DNA of 64,000 nucleotides from Riptortus pedestris (GCA_019009955.1 CM032230.1:19395501-19459500), one strand, 5' to 3'; positions 1 to 11,336 are shown, counted from the stretch's first letter. Program-made: numbers and translations. Notes: a model not told the origin generated them from the sequence alone.

Positions 1-855
1 GGGGAACTGGGAAAATTCACCCCGTCCAATATTTTGCTTCATTAGTTTAATTCTGGCAAGAAACACTGATAAGATGGACTTTCTTTTAATCAAATTTAGA
101 CTGAGAAGGGGAATGTTATGAGTGTACTTACGGTTTTGACATGATGGAACTTCAAGGAAATTTGAAAGTAACATGACAAAAAATGTTAAAATAAAATATT
201 ACACAACGAATAGTAATAGCAAATTGTATGAATGTACAATATGTTGATTGTACATAATTATAATACCGATTGCTAAAGCTTTGAAAAAGAAACTATTGTG
301 GAGTACTCGTGTAATTTTGCATATGATTTGAATATTAAACTACTAATAACTGAAGTCAAGATTGGCGTAATTTATCATTGCTAACTACGAGTATAAAACT
401 AAAATTTAACAAAAAATAATTTACTTACTTTTCTCCGGCACACTCAAATAAAATAACACTTATTCACTATAATTTGTGTGATAAACTACCAGGTTTTTTT
501 TTTTTTTTTAAATATTTTTTAGCACTTTCCTTTTCAAGATTCAGGAAACGAATAAATGTATTTGTCTCACATTCGTATTTATAGAGTGACAAATTGAACA
601 AGTCAGTGCAAGGTCGCGAAGCCCTGAGACTGCACGTTTGCTTGTAACAAGATGATACTGGTATATCATTATGTGCAGGTTTTTACAAGTTCCAAATGCA
701 TTGCGACCACAAAGCGAATGCCTACATACTACAATTTACACAATTTTATAAACATATATAATACATTTTTTACTTCATAGCAAATTTTATAAATAATGTA
801 TGTCTTTATAAGATAGTATAATGTAAGTAAATAGGTACTATCAGTGTATGTTGAG
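1..855. other. AT-rich sequence without recognisable gene
   Basis: Low-complexity AT-rich DNA with many stops in all frames and a T run near 485-510. I see no coding frame, RNA gene or repeat shared with the rest of the window. Confidence 0.5.
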
Positions 856-975
856 ATCCACTATCGTAGACCCCTATTTTCATTTCATGGACCCCCAAAA
901 TGTTTTTTCGCTGACGTAGACCCCTCGCACGTTGTCATAGACCCCTGGGGGTCGATATAGACCACTTTGGGAATC
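856..975. repeat. AGACCCCT-rich dispersed-repeat fragment
   Basis: The motif TAGACCCCT recurs at short intervals, ending in a GGGGGTC stretch followed by CACTTTGGGAATC. Similar motifs occur near the ends of some hAT-type elements, but only one copy is here and no terminal repeat or target duplication can be defined. The class assignment is a guess; the clustering of the motif is directly visible. Confidence 0.3.
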
Positions 976-976
976 A

Positions 977-1746
977 TAGGGCTATACTAATGTTCTCTGA
1001 GACGAACAGGAGTGGGGGTTATAAGGGAGGCCTGAAATTAAGATAGCGTTATTTCGTTTTCCATTGGTTTTTTCTGCAAATATGTACATGATAAAAGTTG
1101 GTTATTTTGTTATTTAGAGTAACTTTTGTCATATGCACTTTTGCCGTATACGGAAGTATAAATGAGTTATACGCTAAAAACTATTGCGGGAGTCAACAAT
1201 TTATTAGGCACAAAAGACTCAACTGAACTACACCAAACTCGGTATGTTAATTAGTACTAACGCCTTCCTTATAATAAGCCATAATAACATTTCTAGGGAC
1301 GGGCAGGAGTAGGGGTTATGAGGAAGGCCTGAAATTAATAATAGTGATATTTCGTTTCCTATAGCATTTTCGCCAAATATGTACATAACAAAAGGTGTTT
1401 ATTTTGTTATTTAGAGAAATTTGCTCAGCACTTCTTTTCAATATGAACTACCAGGTACCTTAAATGAAAAAAATTGATTCAAATGTATGTCAATATTTTC
1501 TCATTAATAATTCAAATCTATGCATAATGCACAGGAAACGGGAAATATGGCAATATGCAGGACAGTGAAGTCTTACATAAAAAAATAATTTTATTATTAA
1601 CAAACCCACAGAAACGACGGGTGTTAGCCCTAAACACTGGGACGGATAAATGTCAAAATATTGTGCAAAGTAAAGCCTTGCCAAAAGTATACCATCACCG
1701 TTCAGTCTCAAATGAATTCCCGAGCGAAGCCGGGTATCTGAGCTAG
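977..1746 (+). mobile_element. Non-autonomous Helitron, 5'-truncated copy (H1)
   Basis: The 3' end has the Helitron signature: a short GC-rich stem-loop (CCCGAGCGAAGCCGGG, one mismatch) about 8 bases before CTAG, followed by T of a TA run. Inside are two ~297 bp tandem units (GACGAACAGGAGTG at about 1001, GACGGGCAGGAGTAG at about 1298), also found in the other copies here. The 5' part up to the TC terminus is missing. No Rep/helicase frame is present, so movement would need an autonomous partner. Confidence 0.75.
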
Positions 1747-2478
1747 TATATATATATATCTTAACACTCTAGCTGTTGCAATTTTATTTGATCGTTAATA
1801 AATTCGATATTTAATACTTTTAAGTAAAAAGAGAATTAATATAATATCAATGTTATTATTACTCACCAGACATTGGTTCAGTGTCCTCGGGGCTGCTCCA
1901 CAGTAATGCAGTTTGATATGGACAGCCTTTTAGTCATATGGGGCTCAGGTTAGCCATGCGAGTTAAAGCGTTGACCTTTATCTCACATGGTAAACCTTGA
2001 GAGGCGAGTTCGATTCTCGCCTGGGCAAAGGAAATTATTTAGTGACGAAATTCACTAAATAACATCCTAAAATCCTACCCTGGCTAGAAAAGTGTGGTAA
2101 CATGTAGATAACCCGTCCCAATTAGCCAAAGTTGCAAAAAGTGGACGTTTATAAATAAATTATAATAATAAATATATCAGTCATTTAGTCATATTATTAT
2201 TATTTATTAACATATTGAAATAAAAGAATAATAGTTTTCCCAAGGTACAGTTGCATATTACTTGTTTATACTTAATGAATACTTTGTTTTTATTAATACT
2301 TCCTTCTCTAGAGCATAAGTAAGTAGCTAAATATGTTTTCCCAGCATATTAGGTGAATCCAATTCATTGGTTGTTCTATGATAGATATGGGCCGTAACCC
2401 CTTACTCATGGCCGTATTTTCGAAAACTTTCCTCAAATCTCACTCAATCCGACCCATATGCATACATACATATATATT
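1747..2478. repeat. Tandem duplication, unit 1 (~740 bp)
   Basis: This unit and 2479-3235 share the same order of blocks: a (TA)n start, a block ending in CAGCCTTTTAGTCAT, then AAGAATAATAGTTTTC, then a block with ATTTTCGAAAACTT. Each unit carries one SINE at a different site, so the duplication came first. The units have diverged by many substitutions and small indels. Confidence 0.65.
1940..2183 (+). mobile_element. tRNA-derived SINE copy 1
   Basis: The head reads GGGGCTCAGGTTAGCCATGC (A-box-like), followed by GAGTTCGATTCTC, a good RNA polymerase III B box. A unique body and an (ATA)n-type tail follow. It is bounded by the 11 bp direct repeat TTTAGTCATAT (1929-1939 and 2184-2194), a target-site duplication of the kind made by LINE-driven insertion. 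It is not a tRNA gene: no acceptor stem pairs and the body runs on ~240 bp. Confidence 0.85.
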
Positions 2479-2690
2479 TATGCTTGTCTGTTAACGATCT
2501 AGCGTTCGCAGTTTTATTTGATCGCTACCAAAATCGTTATTTAATACTTTTAAGTAAAAATAGAATTAATACAATATCAATGACATTACTCAACAGATAT
2601 TGGCTCAGTGTAGTATAATGCAGTTTGATATGTAACAGCCTTTTAGTCATTGATAATACAAATGAAATTATTATTATTTAAAAATGAAAA

Positions 2691-2905
2691 GGGGCTCAGG
2701 TTAGCCATGTGAGTTAAACCGTTGGCCTTAATCTCACATGGTAAACCTAGAGTGGCGCGTTCTATTCCCGCCTGGGCAAAGGAATTTATTTAGTGACAGA
2801 ATTCATAAATATAATCCTTTGTCCCACCCTGTCCAGACAAGGATGGTAACCTGTAGAAACCCAATTTGCCTTGGTTGAAAAAAGTGGACGTAATAAATAA
2901 TTAAA
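2691..2905 (+). mobile_element. tRNA-derived SINE copy 2
   Basis: Same family as the copy at 1940, with head GGGGCTCAGG and a slightly altered B box (GTTCTATTCCC). It is flanked by the 13 bp direct repeat TTTAAAAATGAAA (about 2677-2689 and 2906-2918), so it is an independent insertion into the second tandem unit. Confidence 0.85.
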
Positions 2906-3164
2906 TTTAAAAATGAAAGAATAATAGTTTTCACTAAATAAAACACTTATTTATTATTATTATTTCACTAAATAAAACACTTACTTAGTTTTTGAAATAC
3001 TTCCTCCACTACAGCAAAATTGAGTAGCTCAATTTCTTTTTCGAGCATATTGCATTGTAATTTGTTGTACGATGATAGAAATGAGCCTAACACTTTACTA
3101 ATGACGCTATTTTCGAAAACTTATGAAATGTATATCAATCCTTCCAAGATGACAAAAATCAAAT

Positions 3165-3169
<5 letters not shown>

Positions 3170-3235
<66 letters not shown>
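3170..3235. repeat. (TA)n microsatellite
   Basis: Uninterrupted TA dinucleotide tract next to the Helitron terminus at 3236. Peptides read through it are dinucleotide artefacts. Confidence 0.95.
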
Positions 3236-3236
<1 letters not shown>

Positions 3237-4689
3237 TAGCTCAGATACCCGGCTTTGCTCGGGAATATATTTGAGGCTGAATGGTGATAATATTTTTTTG
3301 GCAAGGCTTTACTTTGCACAATATTTTAACATTTACCCGTCCCAGTGTTTAGGGGTAATACCCGTTGTTGGCATTTGTTAATAATAAAATCAATTTTTGA
3401 TGTAAGTCTACACATGGTTTCTGGAGAAATGTATAAATCAAAAGTTAATCTAAATATCAAAGTAAACAACTTTTGTTGTGTGAATGTTTATCGAAAATAG
3501 ACAACGAAATTTCACGAATTTTTATTTCAGGCCTCCCTTATAACCGCCACTCCCGTTCTAACCTAACAATTTTAATATAGCTAATAATCATGGAAGAATT
3601 AATGCTAATTGACATACCAAGTTTTTTTTAGTTCTGTTTAATTGTTAGCGCCCAATGAAATAGTTGACTTCCGCTTTAGTTTATAGTGTATATCTCGTTT
3701 ATTCTCTTTGTTAAAAGACAAAAATGAATAGGAGAAAAGTTAATCTAAATAACAAAATAAACAACTTTTGTTATGTTTGTATTTGCCGAAAAAGGAAATA
3801 CTGCTATTTTTAAATTAAGGCATCCCTTACAACCCCCAGTCCTGCCCGTCCCTAGAAATGATGGTATGGCTTGTTACAATGAAGGCGTTAGTCCTAATAC
3901 ACGTACCGAGTTTTATTTAGTTCGGTTGATTCTTTTGTGCCAATTAAAATTGTTGACTCCCGCTATAATTTTTAGCGTATAACTCATTTATATTTAGGTA
4001 TACGACGAAAGTGTATATAACAAAAGTTACTCTAAATAACAAAATAAACAACTTTTGTTATGTTTATATTTGCCAAAAAACCAATAGGAAACGAAATAGC
4101 GCTATATTTAATTTCTGGCCTCCCTTATAACCCCCACTCCTGCCCGTCCCTAGAAATGTTGGTATCGGTTGTTATAATGAAAGCGTTATTCCTAATACAT
4201 ATACCGAGTTTTAGTTATTTCGGTTGGGTCTTTTGTCCCAAATAAAATTGTTCATTCCGCTATAGTTTTCAGCGTATAACTCATTTATATTTAGGTATAC
4301 GACGAAAGTGTATATAACAAACGTTACTCTAAATAACAAAATAAACAACTTTTGTTATGTGCATATTTGCCGAAAAACCAATAGGAAACGAAATATCGCT
4401 ATTTTTAATTTCAGGCCTCCCTTATAACCCCCACTCCTGTTTGTCTCAGAGAATATTAGTATAGCCTAAAGTCTAAGTTGGGTTAGTAGTAATATACATA
4501 CCAAGTTTCATAAAATTCGGTTCAGCCGTTTATGCGTGAAAAGGTAACAAACAAACAAACAAACAAACATACACGAAAGAAACAAAATGCAGTTATGGTG
4601 TCTACGACATGTGAAACGAAAAGTTATCGTGAAATTTCGCGAAAAAAATCAATGTACAGACAGAGGTTACAATTTTATATGTATATAGA
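3236..4689 (-). mobile_element. Non-autonomous Helitron, full-length copy (H2)
   Basis: On the minus strand it starts TCTATATACATATAAAATTG and ends with a stem-loop 8 bases before CTAG, next to a TA tract. These are the Helitron hallmarks: 5' TC, 3' hairpin plus CTRR, insertion between A and T. About 1.45 kb long, it carries four internal units of ~297 bp (marker positions about 3547, 3842, 4139 and 4437) and a (TTTG)n stretch near 4545-4570. It encodes no protein. Confidence 0.8.
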
Positions 4690-5384
4690 TATATATAGAC
4701 CCCATAACTGCAGTTGGTTTCTTTCGTGTCTGTTTCTTACCTTTTCACGCGTAAACGGCTGAACCGAATTTTGGTATGTATATTACTACTAGCCCAACTT
4801 AAATTTTAGGCTATATTAATATTCTCTAAGACAAACAGTAGTGGGGGTTATAAGGGAGGCCTGAAATTAAAAATAGCGATATTTCGTTTCCTATTGGTTT
4901 TACGGCAAAAATGTACATAACAAGAGTTTTTTATTATGTTATTTAGAGTAATTTTTGTTATATACACTTTTTTCGTATACCATGTTATAAACGAGATATA
5001 TGGTAAAACCTATAGCGGAATTAAACAATTTTATTTGGCACACAAGACTCAACCGAACTAAATAAAATTCGGTATGTGTATTAGCACTAACGTCTTCATT
5101 ATAATAGGCCATACCAACATTTCTAGGGACGGGCAGGAGTGGGGGTTGTAAGGGAGGCCTGAATTTAATAATTGGAGTATTTCGTTTTTCTGCAAATGTA
5201 TATGACAATAGTCTTATTTTTTTATTTGAAATAACTTTTGTCTTATAACATATACGGGTATAGACCATACACACTGGGACGGGTAAATGTCAAAATAGTG
5301 TGCAAAGTAAAGCCTTGCCGAAAAAATACCTTCACCATTCAGTCTGAAAGCAATTCCCGGGCGAAGCCGGGTATCTGAGCTATA

Positions 5385-5385
<1 letters not shown>
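4690..5385 (+). mobile_element. Non-autonomous Helitron, 5'-truncated copy (H3), head to head with H2
   Basis: Begins within the 5' region of the family (the block leading to GTTTCTTTCGTG) and runs to the hairpin CCCGGGCGAAGCCGGG with terminus CTATAG, a variant of the usual CTAG. Two ~297 bp units are present (about 4832 and 5129). Its 5' side abuts the 5' end of H2 in opposite orientation. Confidence 0.7.

Positions 5386-5396
<11 letters not shown>

Positions 5397-5441
<45 letters not shown>
5397..5441. repeat. (TA)n microsatellite
   Basis: Pure TA tract immediately downstream of the H3 terminus, in keeping with the TA-tract target preference of this Helitron family. The sequence from here to 5718 shows no gene. 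Confidence 0.9.
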
Positions 5442-5444
<3 letters not shown>

Positions 5445-5718
5445 TTCATTTAATCATTAGCAAACTGTGCTACTACAGCAATGATGCAGGTTGATCTCTG
5501 GGAAAACGGCTTACTATGATTCCTACTTGTACATTTTATACATTAATTTACCACAAAATCCTTTTTGTCAATCACTTGTTCATACAATCTGTTCACGTTA
5601 CGTGCTTGTTCACGTTTTTTAGTTTTACTATAGGCACGTTTAAATCTGAGGAAATTTTGTTGGTCTTGGAAAGAATATGTCTATTGATGCGATTTTAATT
5701 AACATTGAATATCTGTGG

Positions 5719-5947
5719 GGGCTCAGGTTAGAGTTAAAGCGTAGACCTTAATCTCACATGGTAAACCTAATGCGACGAGTTCGATTCTCGCCTGGGCAAA
5801 GGAAATTATTTAGTGACGGAATTCATTAAATACCATCCTAAGTCCCTCCCTGGCTAGAAAAGGGCGGTAAGCTGTAGATAACTCGTCCCAATTAGCCTTA
5901 GTTGCAGAAATGGGACGTTAATGAATAATAATAATAATAATATAATA
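5719..5947 (+). mobile_element. tRNA-derived SINE copy 3
   Basis: GGGCTCAGGTTAGAGTTAAAG head with a small deletion in the A-box region, a perfect GAGTTCGATTCTC B box and an (AAT)n tail. Direct repeats GAATATCTGTGG flank it (5707-5718 and 5948-5959). The A-box deletion would probably weaken internal promotion. Confidence 0.85.
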
Positions 5948-6164
5948 GAATATCTGTGGTACATCCGTATGTTATTGAATTCTTATTGCTAAAATCTAAT
6001 ATATATAGGCTTACTATTATTGGAGAATCTATTTAACAAGATAAGGGTTAAATTCAATTGTATGGTATGAAAGACCCTATTTTATTTTTTGTCTTTTTAA
6101 ACATCATCTCACTTCAGCTATCTGCTTCGAATGCTACGTATATTGTTCCTTACAGAACCAGGAT

Positions 6165-6300
6165 TTCTAGCCAGGGCGTGGCTGAGGAATTTATTTACAG
6201 TTCCTTACTGTTTAAATTCATATTGCCCATGAGGGAATCAAACCTACAACTCTTAAGTTTACCAAATGTCCTATGTCTACCACTAATACTACTCATATTT
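6165..6300 (-). mobile_element. Degenerate SINE relic
   Basis: Reverse-strand similarity to the SINE family: CTAGCCAGGGCG near 6170, TTTATTTACAG and GAGGGAATCAAACCTAC (decayed B box). No target duplication is visible. A second scrap with GAGGGAACCAAACCTAC lies near 6642-6660. Confidence 0.45.
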
Positions 6301-6811
6301 TGCCTCCATATGTCGATGGATAATAGAATTACAATTACTCACTTAAGTGCACGATTCAAATTACTTATGTTGTATTGTCGATTGAGAGATCTCACTATCA
6401 ATATGTTCATTATGTATGTTATTTCACACATATAAAATGCCTTTTCCACTGAGCAAATCGAACAGCTTCAAAGTTAGTCAGGTAGGAATTCCGTACTAAG
6501 TGGGACTTTGAGGAATTGTATACTTCATGCTCCATGATTTAATAAAATTGAGTTCGCGTTGGGTTTTTTTATTTATATTTATTGCTCCTAATAGTACGCT
6601 TTCTCTGTTTGGAGTTTATGGCTATAAATTCATATCGCCTATGAGGGAACCAAACCTACTACTCTAAATTTTGTTTTATGACCAACGCTCCCCCTCCCCC
6701 CCATGTGTTAGGGGATAAGTGAATCTCAATTACACAATGGCTTACATGAATCAGATTAATAATGGTTTATATGGGCATAGGTATCCCATTGTCATTCGTT
6801 TGATCTGTCTT

Positions 6812-6812
6812 A

Positions 6813-6889
<77 letters not shown>
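6812..6889. repeat. (TA)n microsatellite
   Basis: Long TA tract with one GT interruption. The isoleucine/tyrosine-rich frames on both strands here are artefacts. Confidence 0.95.
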
Positions 6890-6892
<3 letters not shown>

Positions 6893-6904
6893 TACCTTTG
6901 CTCT

Positions 6905-7292
6905 ACTAAGAGACGGCTATAATACACTGGGTTACTATCCTTTTCTAGCCTGTGTGGGCTTTTTTTACTTGTTGAGCTCGTCAGTAAATGCATTCCTTTT
7001 ACCCAGGCGGGGATCATCTGTTAGCTTCATTACTCCCTTCCAACATGGTAGCTTTTGAATTATTATTTCCTGTAAAACAGAAATTGTTCAAGTTATTTAA
7101 TAAAGTCCACATTGAGCTACTAAGGCAAACGGGACGGGCTATAATACATTGGGTTACCACCTTTTTCTTGCCAGTGTTGGCCAAGGATTTTTCTTAGTAA
7201 AATAAATTCCTGTTGGTCACTCCGGAATCGAACTAGCCACTCTTTGTTTATTATGAGAGATTAGTACCTATTCACACGGTTAACCTGATCAC
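6905..7292 (-). mobile_element. Two decayed SINE pieces in reverse orientation
   Basis: Two adjacent segments (about 6915-7020 and 7105-7292) each carry the reverse-strand SINE landmarks GCTATAATACA(C/T)TGGGTTAC and CTAGCC or its derivative; the second also has GGAATCGAACTAGCCACTC, the reverse complement of a B box. Both are strongly diverged and lack clear target duplications. Confidence 0.5.
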
Positions 7293-7321
7293 AAAAATTA
7301 AATTAAGTAACATCTATTCAA

Positions 7322-7766
7322 TAGCTTTATTTAACGTATTTAAACGTTTTATGCAAAAAGACAGATCAAGTTCGTTAACGGCTGAAATCGGACCATTGAG
7401 GGGGGGGGGTTTAGAGAGGGAATTTTCGAAAATTAGAAATATCTCCGTTACCATACGTGGGATGAAAAAATTTTATAGAACCAATCTTGTTGCAAATTAA
7501 ATGTACTATAAATATTGTTCTATACATTTATCCTGTATTTTGAATATTAACCGAGATATTTGCATTTGTATTCTGCGTGTGGTCGGCTATGTTCGGACTT
7601 CCCGCCTAGAGCTTTGGCGGCCGTTTCCGTAACTATTCGTCCCTCATGAATAGGTTTAGAGGTTTCTTACTACTACATTAGTTATTAGGCAGATTTCTCT
7701 ATTGTAAAACTTCACTTGGGAAATCTTCTTAGTTTACGCAGCCCTGCGCGACGGACTTTTTTTTAT
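7322..7766 (-). mobile_element. BD-family element, lacking its (TA)n and D arm
   Basis: Minus-strand order: terminal block with AAGTCCGTC(G)CGCAGGG and CAGATTTCTCTA, a middle block, then the core with GAGATATTTCTAATTTTCG and AACGAACTTGATC. It lies inside an older R3 repeat: CTATTCAATAGCTTTATTTAA on its left is a landmark of the R1/R3 repeats, and R3 continues at 7766, so it is an insertion. No coding frame. Confidence 0.55.
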
Positions 7767-8060
7767 TCCCTTAATTTCGTTTTATATGTCTAACTTATTG
7801 TGCTTTCATACTACTTTGTAAGCTTCTTATATAACAGATCTATTAGTAGAATGTGGTCTACTGAACTTTATAAACTCATTATTTGCTTAAGTTATTTTGA
7901 GATGTAAAGTACGTTTTCTCTCTGAACATAACTAACCACTTCCTACATCTACAACAAGAACAAGTAGCCACCCTCGCATTGAGAAATGCTCAGCTCTGAG
8001 TGATTCCAATGTCATCCAGCTAAGCTGCAAGTACTACTCCTGAATCAGAATCTTCAACCA
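7766..8060 (+). repeat. R3 dispersed repeat segment
   Basis: Shares GTAAGCTTCTT..., GAGATGTAAA and GAACATAACTAACCACTTC with 40020-40330 and with the end of the window (63780-64000). Non-coding; class unknown. Confidence 0.55.
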
Positions 8061-8137
8061 TATAGCCGGCATGAACATTAAGCATCTATCATACTGTACA
8101 TTTGCTTTCGTCTGAAAAAGTCGAACTTAATAGACAT

Positions 8138-8708
8138 TTATTAGCAGATTTCCCTTAATCAGTTATTCAGGTCGTACTCATGACGCGATTTTCTAAATAC
8201 TTCTTCAAATGTCCATCGATCGTACCCAGGAGATGACGAAAATGAGGTCCGTTCAATATATATTTGTCTGTTACCGCTCTAGCGGTCGCAATTTTTGTCT
8301 TATCGTTACCAAACTAGATATATAATCGTTTTATTCAAAAAGAAAGATCAAGTTCGTTACCGGCTGAAATCGGACCAGTGGGAGGGGGGGGGGTTTAGGG
8401 TGAAAGATTTTCACAAATTCGAAATATCTCCGTTACTATATGTCGGATCGAAAAATTGTACAGAATCAATCTTATTGGAATTGTAATTTTCTATAAATGT
8501 TTTAATGTACATCTTTCCACTATCTTGATTATTTACTGAGATATTTGCATTTTTTAGTTTTTGGTCTTCAGTAAAGCCCCACTGCTACTCATCTCATATT
8601 TTCATTATTCTACGATGTTATGAATCACTTTATTTGGAGCTTAAATGCAAATGCGTGGTGCTAGTGGGAAATCTGCTTAGTTAACGTAGGCCCTGTGTCA
8701 GAACCCAA
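8138..8708 (-). mobile_element. BD-family element
   Basis: The D arm (AGCAGATTTCCCTTAA ... GACGAAAATGAGGTCCGTTC) spans about 8138-8255, the joining TA stretch is short, and the B core follows from 8262 (TTTGTCTGTTACCGCTCTAG) to a terminal block with GGGAAATCTGCTTAGTT near 8665-8705. The hairpin CCGCTCTAGCGG sits next to the TA junction. No protein is encoded. Confidence 0.6.
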
Positions 8709-8719
8709 GATTATAAGCT

Positions 8720-9420
8720 TGGGTTCAGACAGGTCTATTGGAAGAATCCATTTAAATGAATATAATTCATCTAGAATGGAGAAATAGACAATCGAATCTT
8801 TTGAAGTATCATTTTCTATTACAGAAAATGCATATATGCATATATATATATATATATACTATACATAGATGATCCGCTTCTTAATTTGTTGAAAGTAACG
8901 ATTGTAATAACGGTAAGGTACTTACGAACTTAATTCTGCAATTTAGTCAAACTCTTATATGCCGAGAAGAGTCAACAAATCTCCCACAGTTGGAGGGCTG
9001 GAAGCAGGTTTGGACAGCGTTTGCGACCACTCTTTTAATGCAAGAGTTAGATTTATAAATCTTATTTTTTATGAATTTTTTAACAATTATGTTGTTACCA
9101 ATTATGAATTTTTGGTTTATAATAGAATTAAGAATAAAATTATACAAAAATAGATTACCGATAAAAATTTGCTTCTAGGTATGTTGCATGTACCGTCTTC
9201 AAATTTAAATTGTCAATTTTAATGGCGTCAAATTTTGAATTAAGTAACATCTATTAAATAGCTTTATTAATGGCGCTGTGCGGTTTATTACCCCCCCCCC
9301 CCCCATTGCGAGTTAAATAGCTTTAATCCCACCTTTATAAGTTTATGATGATACAGGTCTATTGCAAGAATCTATTTTAATGAATATTATTCGTCATCCA
9401 AAATTGGTGTGAAATTTGAA
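8720..9420 (+). repeat. R1 dispersed repeat copy a
   Basis: Landmarks shared with 26270, 40740, 43080, 45110 and 63340: AAGGTACTTACGAACTTAAT, CAGGTTTGGACAGCG, TAGATTTATAAATCTTA, AACATCTATTAAATAGC. It includes a (TA)n stretch (8836-8860) and a C15-16 run (9291-9305). No coding frame. Confidence 0.55.
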
Positions 9421-10630
9421 TCGCATTGACAAATTGTTGAGTCTGATTAATTGCAATAAATGTTCTAGGCGATACATTATAACTGTTAGGGCGTGCGGTT
9501 AAGCCTTTGTGTTCATAATAAGAAAGTATTAGTCTGAAATAAAACTAATAAAAGAGATAATTTTCTCACCTTGCTTACGGGTATACTAAAGTATTTACTA
9601 TTTTCTGGGAAAGATGAGGGTGAAATAAAACAAGCCACTATTTCAGTTCTCCAAAGAATCAAAATATATTGAATGAATTATAGTATATTCACAAATTTTA
9701 TATTAATGAACCTGATAGGTTTGAACAAAATGATAATAATTTGAAACAATTGAAACCTGAAAAAGAATACTAATCTAGGAACTCGCGTTAAAACTAATGA
9801 AATAAACATTAACACTTATGAATAAATCTGTTATAAAAACAAAGAAACTTTAACTTTATTAAAGAGGGCTGTAAAACATAGAAAGAATAATAGTTGCCCT
9901 TTATTAAGTTTGTAAACTTTAGCGGCAAGCCAATACTTTATATACACTAGATAATGAATGAAATTAGCATTTAAATGCCCTAGTAATAGCGAGAAACCTC
10001 TGATTGTCAAAAAGAAGCCATACTACTACATTTCATAACTTGTATGCGTCATGATTTTGTATACACGAAATGTAGTTCATAAATTTGTTGTTGAAATTAA
10101 AAAAAAATAAATAAATAAATAAATAGAAAGAAAAGTAAAAGGAAACAAAAAAAAATAAACAAATATTTAAAGAAAGAACAAAGTGATGAAAATGCTTAAT
10201 TAGGATAAAGGGAAGCAACCCAATAACATTATTAGTTCGACTTCATTAAGAAAGTTGAATCACTCATTCTATTGCATTATTCTTGATGTAGGTAAATACA
10301 AAATGGAAATGGAAACTTAAAATATTATTCTTTTAGAAAAATGCCGAAATAAAAATGGATATTTTGTAATCAAACTCTTTTGATCTATTGGCCATTGGTA
10401 CTTGTTTTTGAGAAGTGTTGGTTGGAGTGTGTTTCTTATCTGGGTAGTCAGTGTGGATGTGTTCTATACCCTGTTCACTCGTTCTGTCACAGGTTTTTTT
10501 TTTTTATTTAGTATTTTGAAGCTATGTAATAAATAAGATTTAGTAGTTCCGTGACCAGTGAGTTCTTGTGTCGATTAATAGTCACTGGCAGTGCAGGTGT
10601 TGAGGCATTCCTCAAAATTTAGAATGAATG
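9421..10630. other. AT-rich interval without recognisable gene
   Basis: Contains AAATAAATAAATAAATA runs (about 10095-10165) and simple T runs. The lysine/phenylalanine-rich frames are low complexity. I see nothing else I can name. Confidence 0.5.
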
Positions 10631-10819
10631 TTTATAAATATATATATATATATGTGTGTGTGTGTTATTTATTTTTTTCCTGAAGTAACCCTACAGGAAG
10701 GGAGTTTATTAGCCACACGTCCCGTACAACAATTTGTACATAACGTGTGCTTGATTCATAACTATGAATAAAATAAAAATAAAAACAAATTTAAGTTTCA
10801 ATGATGAATAAATAATTAA

Positions 10820-11330
10820 ATTAACTGTATTTCAGTTTTAAATAGTTCAGGTAGTAATACATTTCTTCAGCGAATTGTTTTAATTGTTTATTGTGTCGAT
10901 AAAATAAATGTTTTCCCTCAACAGGCCAATTATCTCTTCGGCATTTTAATTGGTTTTTAAAGTTTTCTCTTTGGGCCGTTAGTTGTCTGCAATCATAGAT
11001 CAAGTGTCTTTATATGTATAAGTGTCTTTAAATGTGTGTTCAGTAGTAAAGTCGCAGTAACAGTTTGGTTGATCTGTTAATCCAAAACGATTAAAATTAG
11101 AGTTTGTTGTTCTGTGTCCTGTATCAAGTTAAAGTCTGTTGATGTTAATTTTTTTCCTAAATATTCTTTAATGTCTGGAATAAATAGTTTTAGATATTGT
11201 ACTTTCGTAGTCATATACCATTTCTGTTGCCATTTATTAATTGCGTCAGTAAGTTATTGTGGTTTTAAGTGTGTTTTTGATATTTTGTTGTAGGATTCTG
11301 GAATTTTGGTATTTTTTGATAAGTATATAT
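10820..11330 (-). pseudogene. C-terminal remnant of a non-LTR retrotransposon ORF2
   Basis: Reading the minus strand over several frames gives a stretch containing WQQKWYMTTKVQYLKLF, then GHRTTNSNFNRFGL, then DQPNCYCDF ... HLIYDC. This is the end of an I/jockey-group ORF2: the region after RNase H with a C-x-C ... H ... C cluster. At least two frameshifts and one stop break it. The BEL/Pao element is inserted next to it, and the 11130-11330 part reappears on the other side of that element at 17853-18055. Confidence 0.6.
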
Positions 11331-11336
11331 ATATAT

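Larger units (their letters stand above)
2479..3235. repeat. Tandem duplication, unit 2
   Basis: Second unit of the duplication described for 1747-2478. It ends in a long (TA)n tract and lacks the first SINE at the site following TTTTAGTCAT, so it preserves the empty site for that insertion. Confidence 0.65.

Noticed and set aside
1990..2030. tRNA gene at the SINE B box
   Set aside because: Only the B box and a loose A box resemble tRNA; no paired acceptor or anticodon stem, and target duplications show it is a SINE.
6058..6435. 125-codon plus-strand frame
   Set aside because: Overlaps a decayed reverse-strand SINE, and the composition (Leu/Ile/Ser-rich) fits AT-rich chance coding; no domain recognised.
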